DNA of 64,000 nucleotides, from assembly GCA_964006375.1 (NCBI GenBank), contig OZ023265.1, positions 112,361,084-112,425,083 of the forward strand, given 5' to 3'. A program made the translations under genes and the position numbers. Every line of letters begins with the position of its first letter. Position 1 is the stretch's first letter. Shown piece by piece: positions 45,656 through 58,250 of this stretch. The notes below the pieces were generated by a model, which worked only from the letters and a program-made list of their open reading frames with translations, had not been told where the DNA came from and searched no databases. The DNA is from Tillus elongatus (Eukaryota > Arthropoda > Insecta > Coleoptera > Cleridae).

Positions 45656-46067
45656 TTTAAGTAACAAGAGATTTTTGTATATAAATTATTGTTGAAGTTG
45701 CTGGTTTTTAGGGCATCAATCAGGCTTAGCAATGAATTCTGGCTACAGTACCATCCTAAATTTACTTTCATTGCTAGAGGTGTCCATCTATTCAGGACAT
45801 ATCTGTTTGCAAAACCGAGAAGCTAAAATTTTAAACTAGAACTTCTTCCTGGAATTACTTCTTCCTAGAAAATGTTTTTGCGCTAACGCAACAGTGGCAA
45901 GTATAGAGTTCCCAAACGCTTACACCGCTCTATTTCTTTTTTTCTGTGAACAACACTTTAACAATGTGAGTATTCTCATGCGAATATAATTGCTTGTGTT
46001 ATATTGAGGATATTTATAGACACATATCTTTTGCTTTTATCGAAGTCATAATAGATACATTTTCACA
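45280..46067. other. Unassigned; possible 5' region of the second piggyBac
   Basis: No transposon end with a TTAA site was recognised. It contains the AT array at 45581. Confidence 0.35.
45581..45652. repeat. (AT)n microsatellite
   Basis: Pure AT array. Confidence 0.98.
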
Positions 46068-47096
46068 ATGACGGTAAGTAATTGGCGGTAAATTTATACA
46101 GATAATTTATATGCTGTGCACTTTTAGAATACCTATCTGACCCCAGCCGTAACCATCAAACAATTAGAAGCTATCGTAGAAGAATTATTAAAATATGATA
46201 ACAATGATATTGATATTACATATTTACCAACAGATGTTTATTGCCTTACTGATAAAGAATTTATTGGGGACGGAGTGCTGGACAAATCTAGTGATTTGCC
46301 GGCTGATGTAACCGGTACATTTCATGTTTTGTAGCATGCAAATTCATATCTAGTATCGACGGCATTGGGACACTGAAACTACCACACGGCCAGAACAGGT
46401 TCAGAACACCCATGAAGAATCACCAAAAATTACTGATGACCTGCACCTCCTACAACTACGTGACTCTTTACATGCAAAGAGCCCTTATGAATTTGTCAAG
46501 TTAAAAATCTTAATGAAAATGTGGTGAGTTTATTTGAAAAATTCCTTGGAATTCTTATTCTTAGCGGTTACCATAATCTACCACAATTATTTATCAGTAG
46601 ATTAGGATAAAGGTGTATAAATTGTGAAATATAGTATGTAACGAAATATATTCTTAAAAATAAAACACAATTCCACTTATCTGATAGCAACTAATTAAAA
46701 AATATGATAAATTTTGCAAACTAAGACCTCTATTCGATATGCTGAGTGAAATATTTGTAAAATCTGGGGTCTTCAAGCTGCCTTTGGCAATAATTGATAA
46801 AGAAATGGTACTTTACGTTGGTAAGCATTTATCTTATATGTTTGTGAAGGGAAAACCAGTACGCTTTGGATTCAAAATATGGTGTGTGGCATCGTATGGT
46901 GGTTATCTACTTCAATTCATGCCATACGCTCAAAATCATATTCCTAATATAAATTAAGCTTGAGCGGGGATACGGCAGTACTGCTCCTGCTTACTGTCTT
47001 GTGTATTTTGAAAAATTTTTTACGATACATCAGTTTATTGCATTCCTGAATAATAGAGGATACTTTGCTACAGAAACTGTCCGTGAAAAATCGCAT
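46068..47096 (+). pseudogene. piggyBac-like transposase, second copy, N-terminal half
   Basis: ATG-ACG, a 54-bp intron (46074-46127), then NTYLTPAVTIKQLEAIVEEL and ITYLPTDVYCLTDKEFIG to a stop at about 46334. After a gap come LHLLQLRDSLHAKSPYEFVK (about 46442), YDKFCKLRPLFDMLSEIFVK, LPLAIIDKEMVLYVGKHLSY and KGKPVRFGFKIWCVASYGGY. The catalytic SxDESM motif of the family appears as AIIDKEMV, with the Asp kept. It continues AYCLVYFEKFFTIHQFIAFL with Glu at the second Asp position, and TETVREKSHD, where a mariner interrupts it. Deletions and stops make it dead. Confidence 0.8.
46074..46127 (+). other. Candidate 54-bp intron in the piggyBac copy
   Basis: GTAAGT at 46074 and CACTTTTAG ending at 46127. 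Removing it joins ATG-ACG in frame to the long open N-terminal block. Confidence 0.6.
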
Positions 47097-48715
47097 GATT
47101 TTTATTAATATATTGTCCAGGCAATAGTCAACAGTGTGCCAGAGTGTACCCTGACAGGTTCTAAAATCGTCGTATTCAACGTTGGCGGCTGTTGGGAGAT
47201 GGCTTCGGGAAACAGGTCACTTTGCTCCTGAAACTGCTGATATGCAAGGCAGCGTTATGTAAGCTTCCTGAAGTTAAAGAAGAAAAACTAGAACTGTGTA
47301 AAGAAGATGCACAACTAAGTACCAGACGAGCAGGTAGTTAAATAGGGTTATCTAAAGATGCCGTTGCTAGAATACTAAATAAATAATTTTTATATCCATA
47401 TCGTAAGTTGTCAGTCTACGATTTGTTCCTCCACGATCCTGAACTACACCAACTTTTTTCTAGTTCGTAAATAGGCAGAGAGAAATGAACATAAACTTTG
47501 GCAACAATATATTATTTACTGATTAAGCGTGTTTGACAAGAAGGGGTAACTAACTTCGATAACAAACACGCTTATGCAGATAAAAAGGGCCTTGCCATCA
47601 CGGTTATAAACATCACCTTTAAATTTTAAAGCTTATCGCTCAGACGTAATTAAATAAATAGTGACATCGACTATAAGTATATTTACAGCAATGAAGTGGG
47701 GAACAGACTATATGAAAATATTAGGTAAAATTTTATGTTTACTGCAATATTTCCAACTTGACTGTTGTTATCAGACTTATCTCTATCATTATTACATCCT
47801 TATTTGCAAATTTGTTATCTTGAAAGAAAGAATAGTATAGAAATTGATATATTGGAAAACAGATGAGGAATGAAATAACTTAAAGGATATAGGTTGTAAT
47901 TACCTGCAGCAGTTGCTGGATCTTATCAAGGTTCTTGTTAAATATTTGTGCCCCAAGGGTAGTAAAATATATAACTTTAGTAGGAGTTATTTAATTCATC
48001 ACAAGACACTATCTTTAAATAATTAAAACCCCTGGATATGTATCCAAAGGACTTATTTATAGTTTCAAACAGATTGGTAATATTTTTAAATGGATTTGAT
48101 TTTCTAGATAAATTGGATTTGTTCTGATAAACTAGATTTTTTCTATTACACTGAATTTTCTCGTATGCTGGTTTTACTGTGTGAGTTTTCCATTTGCCTC
48201 ACAATTGGATTGCTGCTTGAATAAACTTCAACAAAGATGTCTGTGTATAATGAATACACCAGCGGAGAGAAAGCAGATACGTTTTACCACCCATCTTAAT
48301 ACTTTTTAACAACTTTACTGTTCCAAACAACCGCTATTGCGACATTTGCTGATAGCTAACGTAGTTTTATTTTGTATGTAAACGCTGTGTGATCACAGGT
48401 CGGTAAAATAGCTTGTTTCAGAATTAGGTACAATTACAATACTTTCAAATAGCTTTTTCTCATGCGTGTTTCACAAGAGGAAGGCAACTAAGTTCCACAG
48501 CAAACGCTTATGCAAGTAAAAATCCCCATGCCATCAAGATCAAACCTTTTCAACATGAATTTACAATTCATGTATGGGCTGGAATGAGTGGTACTTTTTT
48601 TGTTGGTCCTGTGATTCTTTCGCAAAAAAACAGGTCAGATTTATTTGAAACATTTACAGGATACGTTTCCAGATTTGTTAGAGGATCTTTTGATGCACGA
48701 TGCAGCTCCACTTAT
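47097..48715 (+). pseudogene. mariner-like transposon M1 inside the piggyBac copy
   Basis: DNA-binding blocks are readable across frames: TLAAVGRWLRETGHFAPETA, EEKLELCKEDAQLSTRRAGS and SKDAVARILNK. A catalytic block near 47515 is spoiled by a stop after FTD, and RRG and NKHAYAD follow. A segment of about 840 bp with no recognised motif comes next. A second catalytic block begins ACFTR near 48470 and runs into HEFTIHVWAGMSGTFFVGPV, then FDARCSS, where it ends in piggyBac sequence. It is nearly identical to the copy at 49652. Confidence 0.7.
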
Positions 48716-49450
48716 TTTGCTTCTGTCTTGTGTATTTTGAATTTTTTTTACGATACATCAGTTTATTGCATTCCTGAACAATAGAGGATGCTTTGCTACA
48801 CAAACTGTCCGTGAAAAATCGCATTTCCAAATGCGCTCTGGAAGGAAATAAGGTATTAAGCAAAAAATCACATGGAGATCATGAACCTTGCAATAACCAT
48901 GAGAATGAAATTACTGTTGTTCGTTAAAATGACAATTCTGTGGTAACACTAATAAGCAATTGTGAAGGTGTAGAGCTGAATTCTTTAGTCAAACGTTACG
49001 ATCGGAAACAGAAGAAAGACCTAAATGTGCCTCAGTCTGACATTATTGGAAAGTGTAGTAGATACATGAGAGGAGTAGATGCTCGCAATAATGGAGTAGC
49101 TAACTACGGAACTAGAATCAGGGGCAAACAGTGGTTGTGGCCCCTTTTATAAATTTGCTCGATACTATCCTTGTCATTACATCGAAGTTATATTGATTCA
49201 TCCATAAAGATAAACCGATGTCTCAGATTGAATTTCGTTCTGAACTTGTAACATGTCTATTGAAGAAGAACGAATCGGATAAATCTACTTGTCATCGTGG
49301 GACAGCATTCAACGTCCTTCTGAAAAAAATTAACAAACTCAAAGGAGGCGATGCAAAACTGCAAGAGCACGACCGTGTATGAGTGCAAAAAATGTAATAC
49401 TTTGATCCATCAAAAATTTTTTCACTTTATCACAAACATCAATTTGTTAC
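48716..49450 (+). pseudogene. piggyBac-like transposase, second copy, C-terminal half
   Basis: It restarts with CLVYFEFFLRYISLLHS-type sequence that repeats 46995-47096 (about 106 bp, GCTACA...GTCCGTGAAAAATCGCAT at both places). It goes on to VTLISNCEGVELNSLVKRYD, DLNVPQSDIIGKCSRYMRGV, then DARNNGVANYGTRIRGKQWL, the region around the third catalytic Asp (MRGVD kept). A Cys-rich end follows (CKSTTVYECKKCNTLIHQKF, about 49354-49415). The link to the N-terminal half is broken by the mariner. Confidence 0.75.
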
Positions 49451-49651
49451 TTTATTTCAATCTTACAGCCAATTTTGCGTTTTGGCAACACATATTTTTT
49501 CCCATTTATATTTTTTTACACATTGTTTCTGTATAACTGTATTATCAATATACAAATAAACTAGTTTACAGAGAAAGAAATTCCGATAGCGGTAGTGGAT
49601 GGATTCTAATTTAGAAAACTTACAATTCATAATATACCGGCATGATATTGG

Positions 49652-51600
49652 TTTTTATTAATATATTGTCCAGTCAATAGTCAACAGTGTGCCAGAGTGC
49701 AGCCTGACAGGTTCTAAAATCGTCGTATTCAACGTTGGCGGCTGTTGGGAGATGGCTTCGGGAAACAGGTCACTTTGCTCCTGAAACTGCTGATATGCAA
49801 GGCAGCGTTATGTAAGCTTCCTGAAGTTAAAGAAGAAAAACTAGAACTGTGTGAAGAAGATGCACAACTGAGCACCAGACGAGTAGGTAGATAAATAGGG
49901 TTATCAGAAGATGCCGTTGCTAGAATACTAAATAAACAGTTTTTATATCCATATCGTAAGTTGTCAGTATAAGATTTGTTCCTCCACGATCCTTAACTAC
50001 ACCTACTTTTTGTCCGTTCGTAAATAGGCAGAGAGAAATAAACATAAACTTTGGCAACAATATATTGTTTACTGATGAAGCGTGTTTCACAAGAAGGGGG
50101 GTAACTAACTTCAATAACAAACACGCTTATGCAGATGAAAATGGCCTTGCCATCACGGTTCTAAACATCACCTTCAATTTTTGAAAGGTTATCGCTCAGA
50201 CGTAATTAAATAAAAGGTGACATCGACTATAAGTATATTTACAGCAATAAATTGGGGAACAGACTATGAGATAATATTAGGTAAAGAACTTGAAATTTTA
50301 TGTTTACTGAAATATTGCCTATTGTTATCAGCCTTACTTATCTCATACTTATATCCTTATTTGCAAATTTTTTATCTTGAAAGAAAAGAAAAGTATAAAA
50401 AGTGATATATTGGAAAACAGATGATGAACGAAAGAATTTGAACGATATAGCTTGTCATTACCTGCAGCAGTTGCTGGATCACATCGCGGCTAATGTTAAA
50501 TATTTGCACCCCAAGGGCTGTACTATGTACCGCTTTAGTGGGAGTTCTTTAATTCATCACAAGACACCATCTTTAAACAATTAAAACCCCTGGATATGTA
50601 TCCATAGGACTGGTTTGTAGTTTCAAACAGATTGGTAATATTTTTAAATGGGTTGGATTTTGTAGATATATTGGATTTGTTCTGATACACTATATTTTTT
50701 CTATTACACTGAATTTTCTTGTATGCTGGCTTTACTGTGTGAGTTTTCCATTTGCCTCACAAAAGAGGATTGCTGCTTAATTAAACTTCAACAAATATGT
50801 CGGTATAATGAATACAACAGCAAAGAGAAAGCTGATACGTTTTACCACCCATATTAATACTTTTTAACAAATTTACTGTTCCAAACAACCGCTTTGCGAC
50901 CTTTGCTGTTAGCTAACGTAGTTCTATTTTGTATGTAAACGCTGTGTGGTCACAGGTCGGTAAAATAGCTTGTTTCAGAATTAGGTACAATTACAATACT
51001 TTCAAATAGCTTTTTGTCATGCGTGTTTCACAAGAAGAAGGCAACTAAGTTCCACAGCAAACACGCTTATGCAGGTAAAAATCCCCATACCATCAAGATT
51101 AAACCTTTTCAGCATGAATTTACAATTCATGTATGGGCTTGAATGAGTGATACTTTTGTTGTTGGTCCTGCGATTCTTTCGCAAAAAAAAACAGGACAAA
51201 TTTATTTGAAACATTTACATGATACGTTTCCAGATTTGATAGAGGATCTTTTGATGCACGATGGAGCTTCCCTTATTTTTCATCGAATGTTCTAAACCAC
51301 TTATATCAGCGGTACACAAAGAAATTGATAGGTATAGGTAATAATTCCCAATAAATTGGACACGTGTTCCTGATTTGAATCCATCGGATTATTTTAAGGG
51401 TACATCTCAAATTAGTAGTTTAAGTGACAATTCTAGGTAACAAGCAATATTCATGGCAGCGTATTGAAGATGCAACAAAGGTCTTAGAGGTAAAGAACAA
51501 GTAACACGAAGAGCATTTTTTAAATTTGTTCGTCGCACAAATCTTTGTATGCATGTGAATGGGAAACACTTGGAACAGTTATTATGGCATTTTAATTATT
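49652..51600 (+). pseudogene. mariner-like transposon M2
   Basis: Repeats M1 at an offset of about 2555 bp but is better preserved: FTDEACFTRRGVTNFNNKHA at about 50070, YADENGLAIT, the same unknown 840-bp segment, then a second ACFTR block at about 51024. HEFTIHVWA and LMHDGASLIFHRMF (second catalytic Asp, about 51253) follow, then TRVPDLNPSDYF (third Asp, about 51365-51390) and RRTNLCMHVNGKHLEQLLWH near the end (about 51530). All three Asp positions are visible, but in different frames. The doubled FTDEACFT/ACFTR block means two related mariner segments were joined. Confidence 0.75.
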
Positions 51601-52173
51601 TCTGTTCATGTTTAGGAATTTTTTTTTTGGTGTAAGCTGCTTTTGATGATTAAAGTGCAAATTTAGAAAACAATGAGAGTAGTCGTGTTTCATCAATAGT
51701 ACCTTTTTGTAGTAAATGAAATACATTTAATACCACAAACAACTATCTTTTATTGGAGCAGAAATTTAATGGGTCCAATTTCCAAAAAAATATGTTCTAA
51801 AGTTCTACACTTCTACAACTTTTATAGAAGTTCTTTCGCCAGCAGCAACTTAGGAACGGGTCTTCTGCCCACACAATCTCCAAGAAAAAGAAAAAGGAAA
51901 TGTAGAGTAGAAAGATGGTAAAAATGGGTTGTATAATCTTATGTGTAAAATAAAACCAGAAACATCTACAATATTTTGAGTAGAATTAATATTACAAGTT
52001 ACAAGCCATGTGCTTAGAGACCCATAATTTGGTCTTAAGTTTGCAGTCGCCGTAATGAAGGCTTTAAAATAATTTATACTATCAAGGTGTAATCATTTTT
52101 ATCATATGAAATATTGAGTACGAACAATCAAATTTTCCACCCATTCTAAGCGACAGAGAATCCACGAAGCTTC
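51601..52173. other. Unassigned
   Basis: Nothing recognised. Confidence 0.4.
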
Positions 52174-52548
52174 GTGATGCATATTAAAACCCTTCCACCT
52201 TCTTCTGTTGTGGCTCACCAAAACTGCCCGCCACCATCATATTCGAGCCTGGAGGGGCAGCCAACTTCCACCGCAAGACTGAAACTTGAACGTGGAACTC
52301 AGATTCCTATACTGTTGCGGTATGGACACAAGGGAGACTGCATAAGAAACCGTGAATGCAAAAGAGCAGGCCTTCATAGCACCACTATGTGTTCCGGGTG
52401 TGCAGGGGCATCATGTCTAAATAAGCGTTCTTTTCTCCAAGACGAGGATGTAGAAGACGATCTGGAGAAAGTTAAAATTTCCTCGAACGCGATAGCCGGC
52501 GATTTCCCTGCTTTAAAGAGGTCACGCACCACGCCCAAACAAATATAA
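52174..52548 (+). pseudogene. Possible piggyBac-type zinc-ribbon C-terminus
   Basis: A 124-residue open frame with GHKGDCIRNRECKRAGLHST, TMCSGCAGASCLNKRSFLQD (C-x5-C ... C-x2-C-x4-C). This spacing recalls the Cys-rich zinc ribbon at the end of piggyBac-like transposases, but the usual final Cys-Phe...His is lost. No DDE domain lies upstream. It differs from both other piggyBac copies here. The frame then reads an acidic stretch (DEDVEDDLEKVK) to its stop. GC is higher than in the surroundings. It could instead be an unrelated small host exon. Confidence 0.4.
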
Positions 52549-52837
52549 GATAAGACAAGTTACCCTTAATTAAATGTTCTTAAGGTTTTCAATGAAATTA
52601 TGATTGTCGATTATCAGAGATTGTAATAAAAGCATGCATTTAAAGTCTTTTCGCATCATATGTTTTAATGTTTTTGCTCCTGGACTTACTGTAAGGTTAG
52701 TTTACGCTTTTATGTTCCTGCATTTTCATTATTTCGGTGACCATAATTTTGTAAAACGTAAGAAGTAAAAAAAAACAATCTTTTCAGGTTTAATTACGTT
52801 CCCTGGCTCTAATATTCACTTAACTAATAACTGCGAA

Positions 52838-53196
52838 CCTCGTTGGTTCAGGGGTAAGAACGTGCGCCTCTGAACCGAAGGGTACTGGGTTCGATCCCAG
52901 GGTTCTCCTTTCACTTTTTCAGTACAAACTGTAACATGAACATTAACCGAGGTTCTGGCATTGTATTTGAGCAAGTTGAATGTCTGCACGTTCCGCCATT
53001 CGGAGGGGTCGTAAATATGTCGGTCCTGTGTCCATGCGATGTTGGGCATGTTAAAGATCTCTATCCTTCTTACTGAAAGGCAGGGGTTCGGCAAAATTTC
53101 CAGGATGGTGAGGTGAAACTGCTCCCTGGCGTCGGTGATTGGCCATAGTCGCGGAATTAGGCCGACGTTAAAGAAACAAAACACACACACACACAA
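52838..53196 (+). mobile_element. tRNA-headed SINE, intact copy
   Basis: Close match to 4735-5092, with the same A/B boxes (B box GGTTCGATCCC at about 52890) and the AC tail. Target duplication TAATAACTGCGAA at 52825-52837 and 53197-53209. Confidence 0.9.
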
Positions 53197-53209
53197 TAAT
53201 AACTGCGAA

Positions 53210-54299
53210 ATCCTAATAAAAACTCTTAGATGTAGACGAAAATAGCACATTTTTTCAGACCTTTTCAGACCGTCACCGCATTGCCACAATATATTGGGAC
53301 AAAAATCAAAAACATTAATATACGCTTTCTTTTCTTCAAAATTAAAGGAGATTCCCCAACGTGTACATATTGTAATTTAATGTAATCAAAACCTGCAGGT
53401 TCAATTACACATTCAGACAAAAACGGCTCCGTTTTATCACCTTTCATTCTTGAGTTATAATAAAATTTACAAAAAATCTATAGTAAACACCCACTTTTTT
53501 TAAATTTTAAGAAGGGTCTCCTACACAAAAGTTAAAGAAATTAAAGGCTGCATAATTTACAAGCGTAAACAAAAGTTTTGGTGAAACCTGGAACTCATTG
53601 TCACTTTTCCTTCGTACGTTACAAGAATTTAAAAAAAATCCGATATTTTTTCGAAATTAAAGGATGTTTTCCAAGTTGGATGTTTAGGGATTTGTCTGAG
53701 TATGTTCAGGAGGTTCTTTAGGACATATTTCTGAAGGAAATGGCTTTCCAAGAAGTATTTCCACCTCGGGCCAAATTTCGGCTAATTTGTTTGTACTGTA
53801 ACGTGCACTGAAATCTGACAACATGACACTTAATTGGAAATTATTCATGTGTTTTTTTTGGTAGCATTCCACTGTCACTGATTTCTCGCAACAGATGACA
53901 GAATTTTCAAACTGATTTGTATTTATGAGTGGAATATATATTATTTAAAATATAGATAGATAATTACGAGGTGAGAAAAACAAGATAGTCCGGATGCAGC
54001 AAGTGCGTTCGGTAGTGAGGGGTATAGAAAAATTCAAAGTTAGTGCACAATGGATTAAATAGCATTTTTGGCATTAAAATATAAAATAATTTAGCCAAGA
54101 AGTATTTATTGATGCAACAAAAAGCAACTTGCATACGCACATTTTACATTCATTTAATGTTATATTCATACAAATAGCTACTAAGTGCTAAAAAAATGTT
54201 TCGCAAAAACCTGTACCTGAATATTTTATTAGAATGTGCTAAATAGAAAAATCAACTTAGTTTTCATTAAAATGATTTCCCTTTTAATGAATTTTCGTA
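53210..54299. other. Unassigned with a terminal-module relic
   Basis: GATGCAGCAAGTGCGTTCGG at about 53994 is an isolated 3' module relic. No gene recognised. Confidence 0.45.
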
Positions 54300-55405
54300 T
54301 ATATAATACACTACGCTGTAATCACGCTGATAACTCACAAAAGAATAGGCCGATTTTTATCAAATTTGGTGCGTGCCTTCCCTTTGCAAGCAGCTTAGGC
54401 AAGTTCGTTATCCTGGAAAATGTCCTTGTTTATTATCGGAAAATTTTGTGTTTTATTTCGGAAAATTGTAATATTTTCGGAATTAACAAAGTTTGGGCGA
54501 CCAAAATTGGTACGTTGTTTTACATCGTTAATAGTAAACTATCCACCAAAATTTAGATCTATAAGTTAAAAGAAAAAAAGTTAGAGCTAGTTGGAAAAAA
54601 AATGGGGTTTTCCTCTTAGAACGTCAAAGTCGCCATTTTAAACGTCAAAATTGGCAACATTTAGGCAAAGAACCCCAAACAAATACGGGATTTGTAGAGA
54701 AAATGTAGCAAGAAGAGTATTTTACAGACCCTTAAGCTCAAACCGTCATTGTCCTTCATTTTACTAAAATGTTTCTAGAACATTCATTTCAAACAGACCC
54801 TTTCTCTGATAGTAGTTTTAGTTATGGAGTTTATTGCTAAATGGTCTATAATTTTTAGCGAACTTACGCAAATAACAAATTAAGCTAAATAGATCAGTTA
54901 CTATACAAGCTACGGGAAAAAATTGTATACGCTAATTATATGCTGCATCTTATAAAATCATTTTTACAATCACAGGCTGGCCCATATAATTATGTGATAT
55001 ATTTTGTAATCGAATATGCTTGCTATTAATGCATGTTTGCATTTTTTATGACATAATATACATGTTTGTAATAAAAGAATGTCTGCACGCAGCAAGTGCG
55101 TTATGGAAGCTAATTTTCATTAAATGCTTCAAATTTGAGGAACTGAATTTGCTATTAACCTATAGTGTTTGTCGGTCAGATAACCAGTTTTTGCGGGAAC
55201 ATCTAAGTGTATTTTAGAACAATTTTTGTACATTTTCAAACAATAAAGTTATTTTGATGAAATATGGCACATAGTTTCTACTATATAGGTTGCACTGGTA
55301 ACCAAATTTGATATCTGTTTTCTTTAAAAAAAAATACATATTTACTATTAAACACATTTTTGTGAAACTGTACTACCATAACGCACTTGCTCCGCCCAGA
55401 CTTTT
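54300..55405 (+). mobile_element. AT-core element, long composite form, 5' block missing
   Basis: Long-form body from AATCACGCTGATAACTC through GTCAAAATTGGCAACAT to about 54985. Then, as at 33628, comes an inward terminal module (ACGCA 55087), the short 3'-module body and the outward 3' end (ACGCACTTGCTCCGCCCAG) at 55405. The AT core and 5' block are gone. Confidence 0.75.
55079..55405. mobile_element. Short inverted-repeat unit inside the composite element
   Basis: Twin of 33628-33939, with the same order of interior blocks (TTTCTACTATATAGGTTGCA, GGTAACCAAATTTGATATC). Confidence 0.75.
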
Positions 55406-55984
55406 ATTAATTTAGTTTACACCTCTAGTAAATCTATTATTTGATATTTCCTACATCCTGCGCTAAAATTTGTAATTTTTAATTTACTTGGATACCATTC
55501 CTGCAAAATGAGAAAAAGCAAAAAACCAATATCAGTGATACCATCAAAACAGCATCGTACGTGTGCAAGTGTTAAATATTCCATTTGAAAGGCTGATGAA
55601 AGCGTATGAGGATTTCCCCCAGGATATTAGCTGCACAACAATCGATCTCACAGCTACACTGCCTCCTCCTGCCCCAACCTGAACATAATAAAGATTCCAG
55701 CAAAAACGCCCAGAGATATTAACTTTTACATAGTCTCTGTTGGCTTTCTGCTTCCTCTCGAGTCTTACATGAGTCTGCAGGCGCGGACTTCCTGTCCTGG
55801 ATGGCAATATGTAAATTAAGTGAGTGGGTTATACATTTTTCTTTGCTTTATAATGGTTATATTCAAAACAATCAGTAGATGGTTGTAAAGTAATACATAA
55901 ATATAATTAAATAGTTGGTTACTTTTTACTTCCACATCGCGTGGAAATATGGTGTCTGTGACAGATATTTCAAAAAACATGTTT
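55406..55984. other. Unassigned
   Basis: Nothing recognised. Confidence 0.4.
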
Positions 55985-56545
55985 CGCTTAAAAAGTTCCA
56001 AAATATATGGAAAACATGATTTGGCAACGAATTTATTTTGTCTGTCGGTCTGTATGTCTTAAATATCGTCCTAAAATTTGGTATATATGGTTCGCATCTA
56101 ACAAACGAATCGTTTGAATCGGTTTTCGGTAAAATCGCTTCGGCGCTGGGGGATGAATGGGAAGTGATTTGGTGAAAAATTATACTTTTTCGTTAAACTT
56201 CGAGTAACGTAACGTTTTAGGTCTTGTTTATTAAAATACTTTTAATGTCATCGAACATCTGATATTCTGTGCTGAAATTAAATAAGAGGTAGAATGTTTG
56301 GAGTGGAATATCGGTGACAGAAGTTTCGATTTTTTTTGTGGATAAAATGGCGTAAAATGTCTCCAAACGTATAGAAATTTAATTGTGATACGAAAGTTTG
56401 TTTTTATGTCGGTCTGTTATTTTTCTTTGTGATCAAGCTATGGAGCCTAAATACATACCATGCGAAGGTATTTCTGCGGAGAATAAATTGTCACAGTTAT
56501 GTGGAAGTTATAATTCAATTTGCAGCACTATTTCAGCATAGTATT
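55985..56545 (+). repeat. Dispersed repeat E, copy 2
   Basis: Relative of 40971-41660: GTCTGTCGGTCTGTATGTC, CGAGTAACGTAACGTTTTAG, AATTGTCACAGTTATGTGGA. Followed at about 56616 by an isolated terminal module (ACGCAACAAGTGCGTTATGG). Confidence 0.65.
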
Positions 56546-56754
56546 AATTTGCATGAAAAACATAATTGATGTTATGGGGTACTTTATGCAAACGCATATT
56601 TGCCAGCAAAGAGTTTGAACGCAACAAGTGCGTTATGGTACAGTAACTTCAAAACATCTCTCAAATTTTAATAAACCAATTTCCCATTAACCTAGGAACT
56701 TCAATTACTTCCACATCGTCAACACGTGCGGAAGTATGGCAATCGTGATTTAGA

Positions 56755-58019
<1,265 letters not shown>

Positions 58020-58067
58020 TGGCTGAAAATTGAAACCAAAAGCAGAATATAACAGAGAGAGTTATAC

Positions 58068-58110
58068 GCTAGATACGTATTTCGACAACGAAGTTGTCTT
58101 CATCAGTAGC
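58068..58110 (-). ncRNA. Candidate minimal hammerhead ribozyme
   Basis: Reading 58110 to 58068: stem I GCTA pairs with TAGC at the other end (58071-58068), and the core CTGATGA lies at 58106-58100. One extra A follows, then stem II GACAAC/GTTGTC with loop TTC, GAAA at 58083-58080, and an 8-nt palindrome ATACGTAT that can make a 2-bp stem III in cis or a longer one in a dimer. C17 is at 58072, with predicted cleavage between 58072 and 58071. All invariant residues I can check are present. The extra base after CTGATGA is unusual but recurs in the other copies. Confidence 0.6.
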
Positions 58111-58131
58111 TGTCTCTAAACTGTTTAGCAA

Positions 58132-58176
58132 CAGCTACTGATTAGGACAACTTCGTTGTCGAAATACGTATTTACG
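58132..58176 (+). repeat. Degenerate hammerhead-like motif (inverted partner)
   Basis: CTGATTA (core G8 to T) at 58138-58144, G, stem GACAAC/GTTGTC, GAAA, TACGTATT. Stem I is also damaged, so cleavage is unlikely. Confidence 0.5.
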
Positions 58177-58250
58177 GCATAACTCTGTTATGATTTTTGT
58201 GGTTTTTGGGGTGATTATGCTTTTTGTTTCAGTGTTTTTGTGACGAATAA

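Larger units (their letters stand above)
58020..58250. repeat. Penelope-like terminus, inverted pair
   Basis: Arms 58061-58110 and 58132-58190 are inverted copies (GAGTTATACG with CGGCATAACTC outside, AGTTGTC/GACAACT and CAGTAGCTG/CAGCTACTG inside) around a 20-bp spacer. Each arm holds a hammerhead-like motif. The flank TTTTTGTGGTTTTTGGGGTG follows on the right. Assignment to Penelope-like elements is by analogy. Confidence 0.6.
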
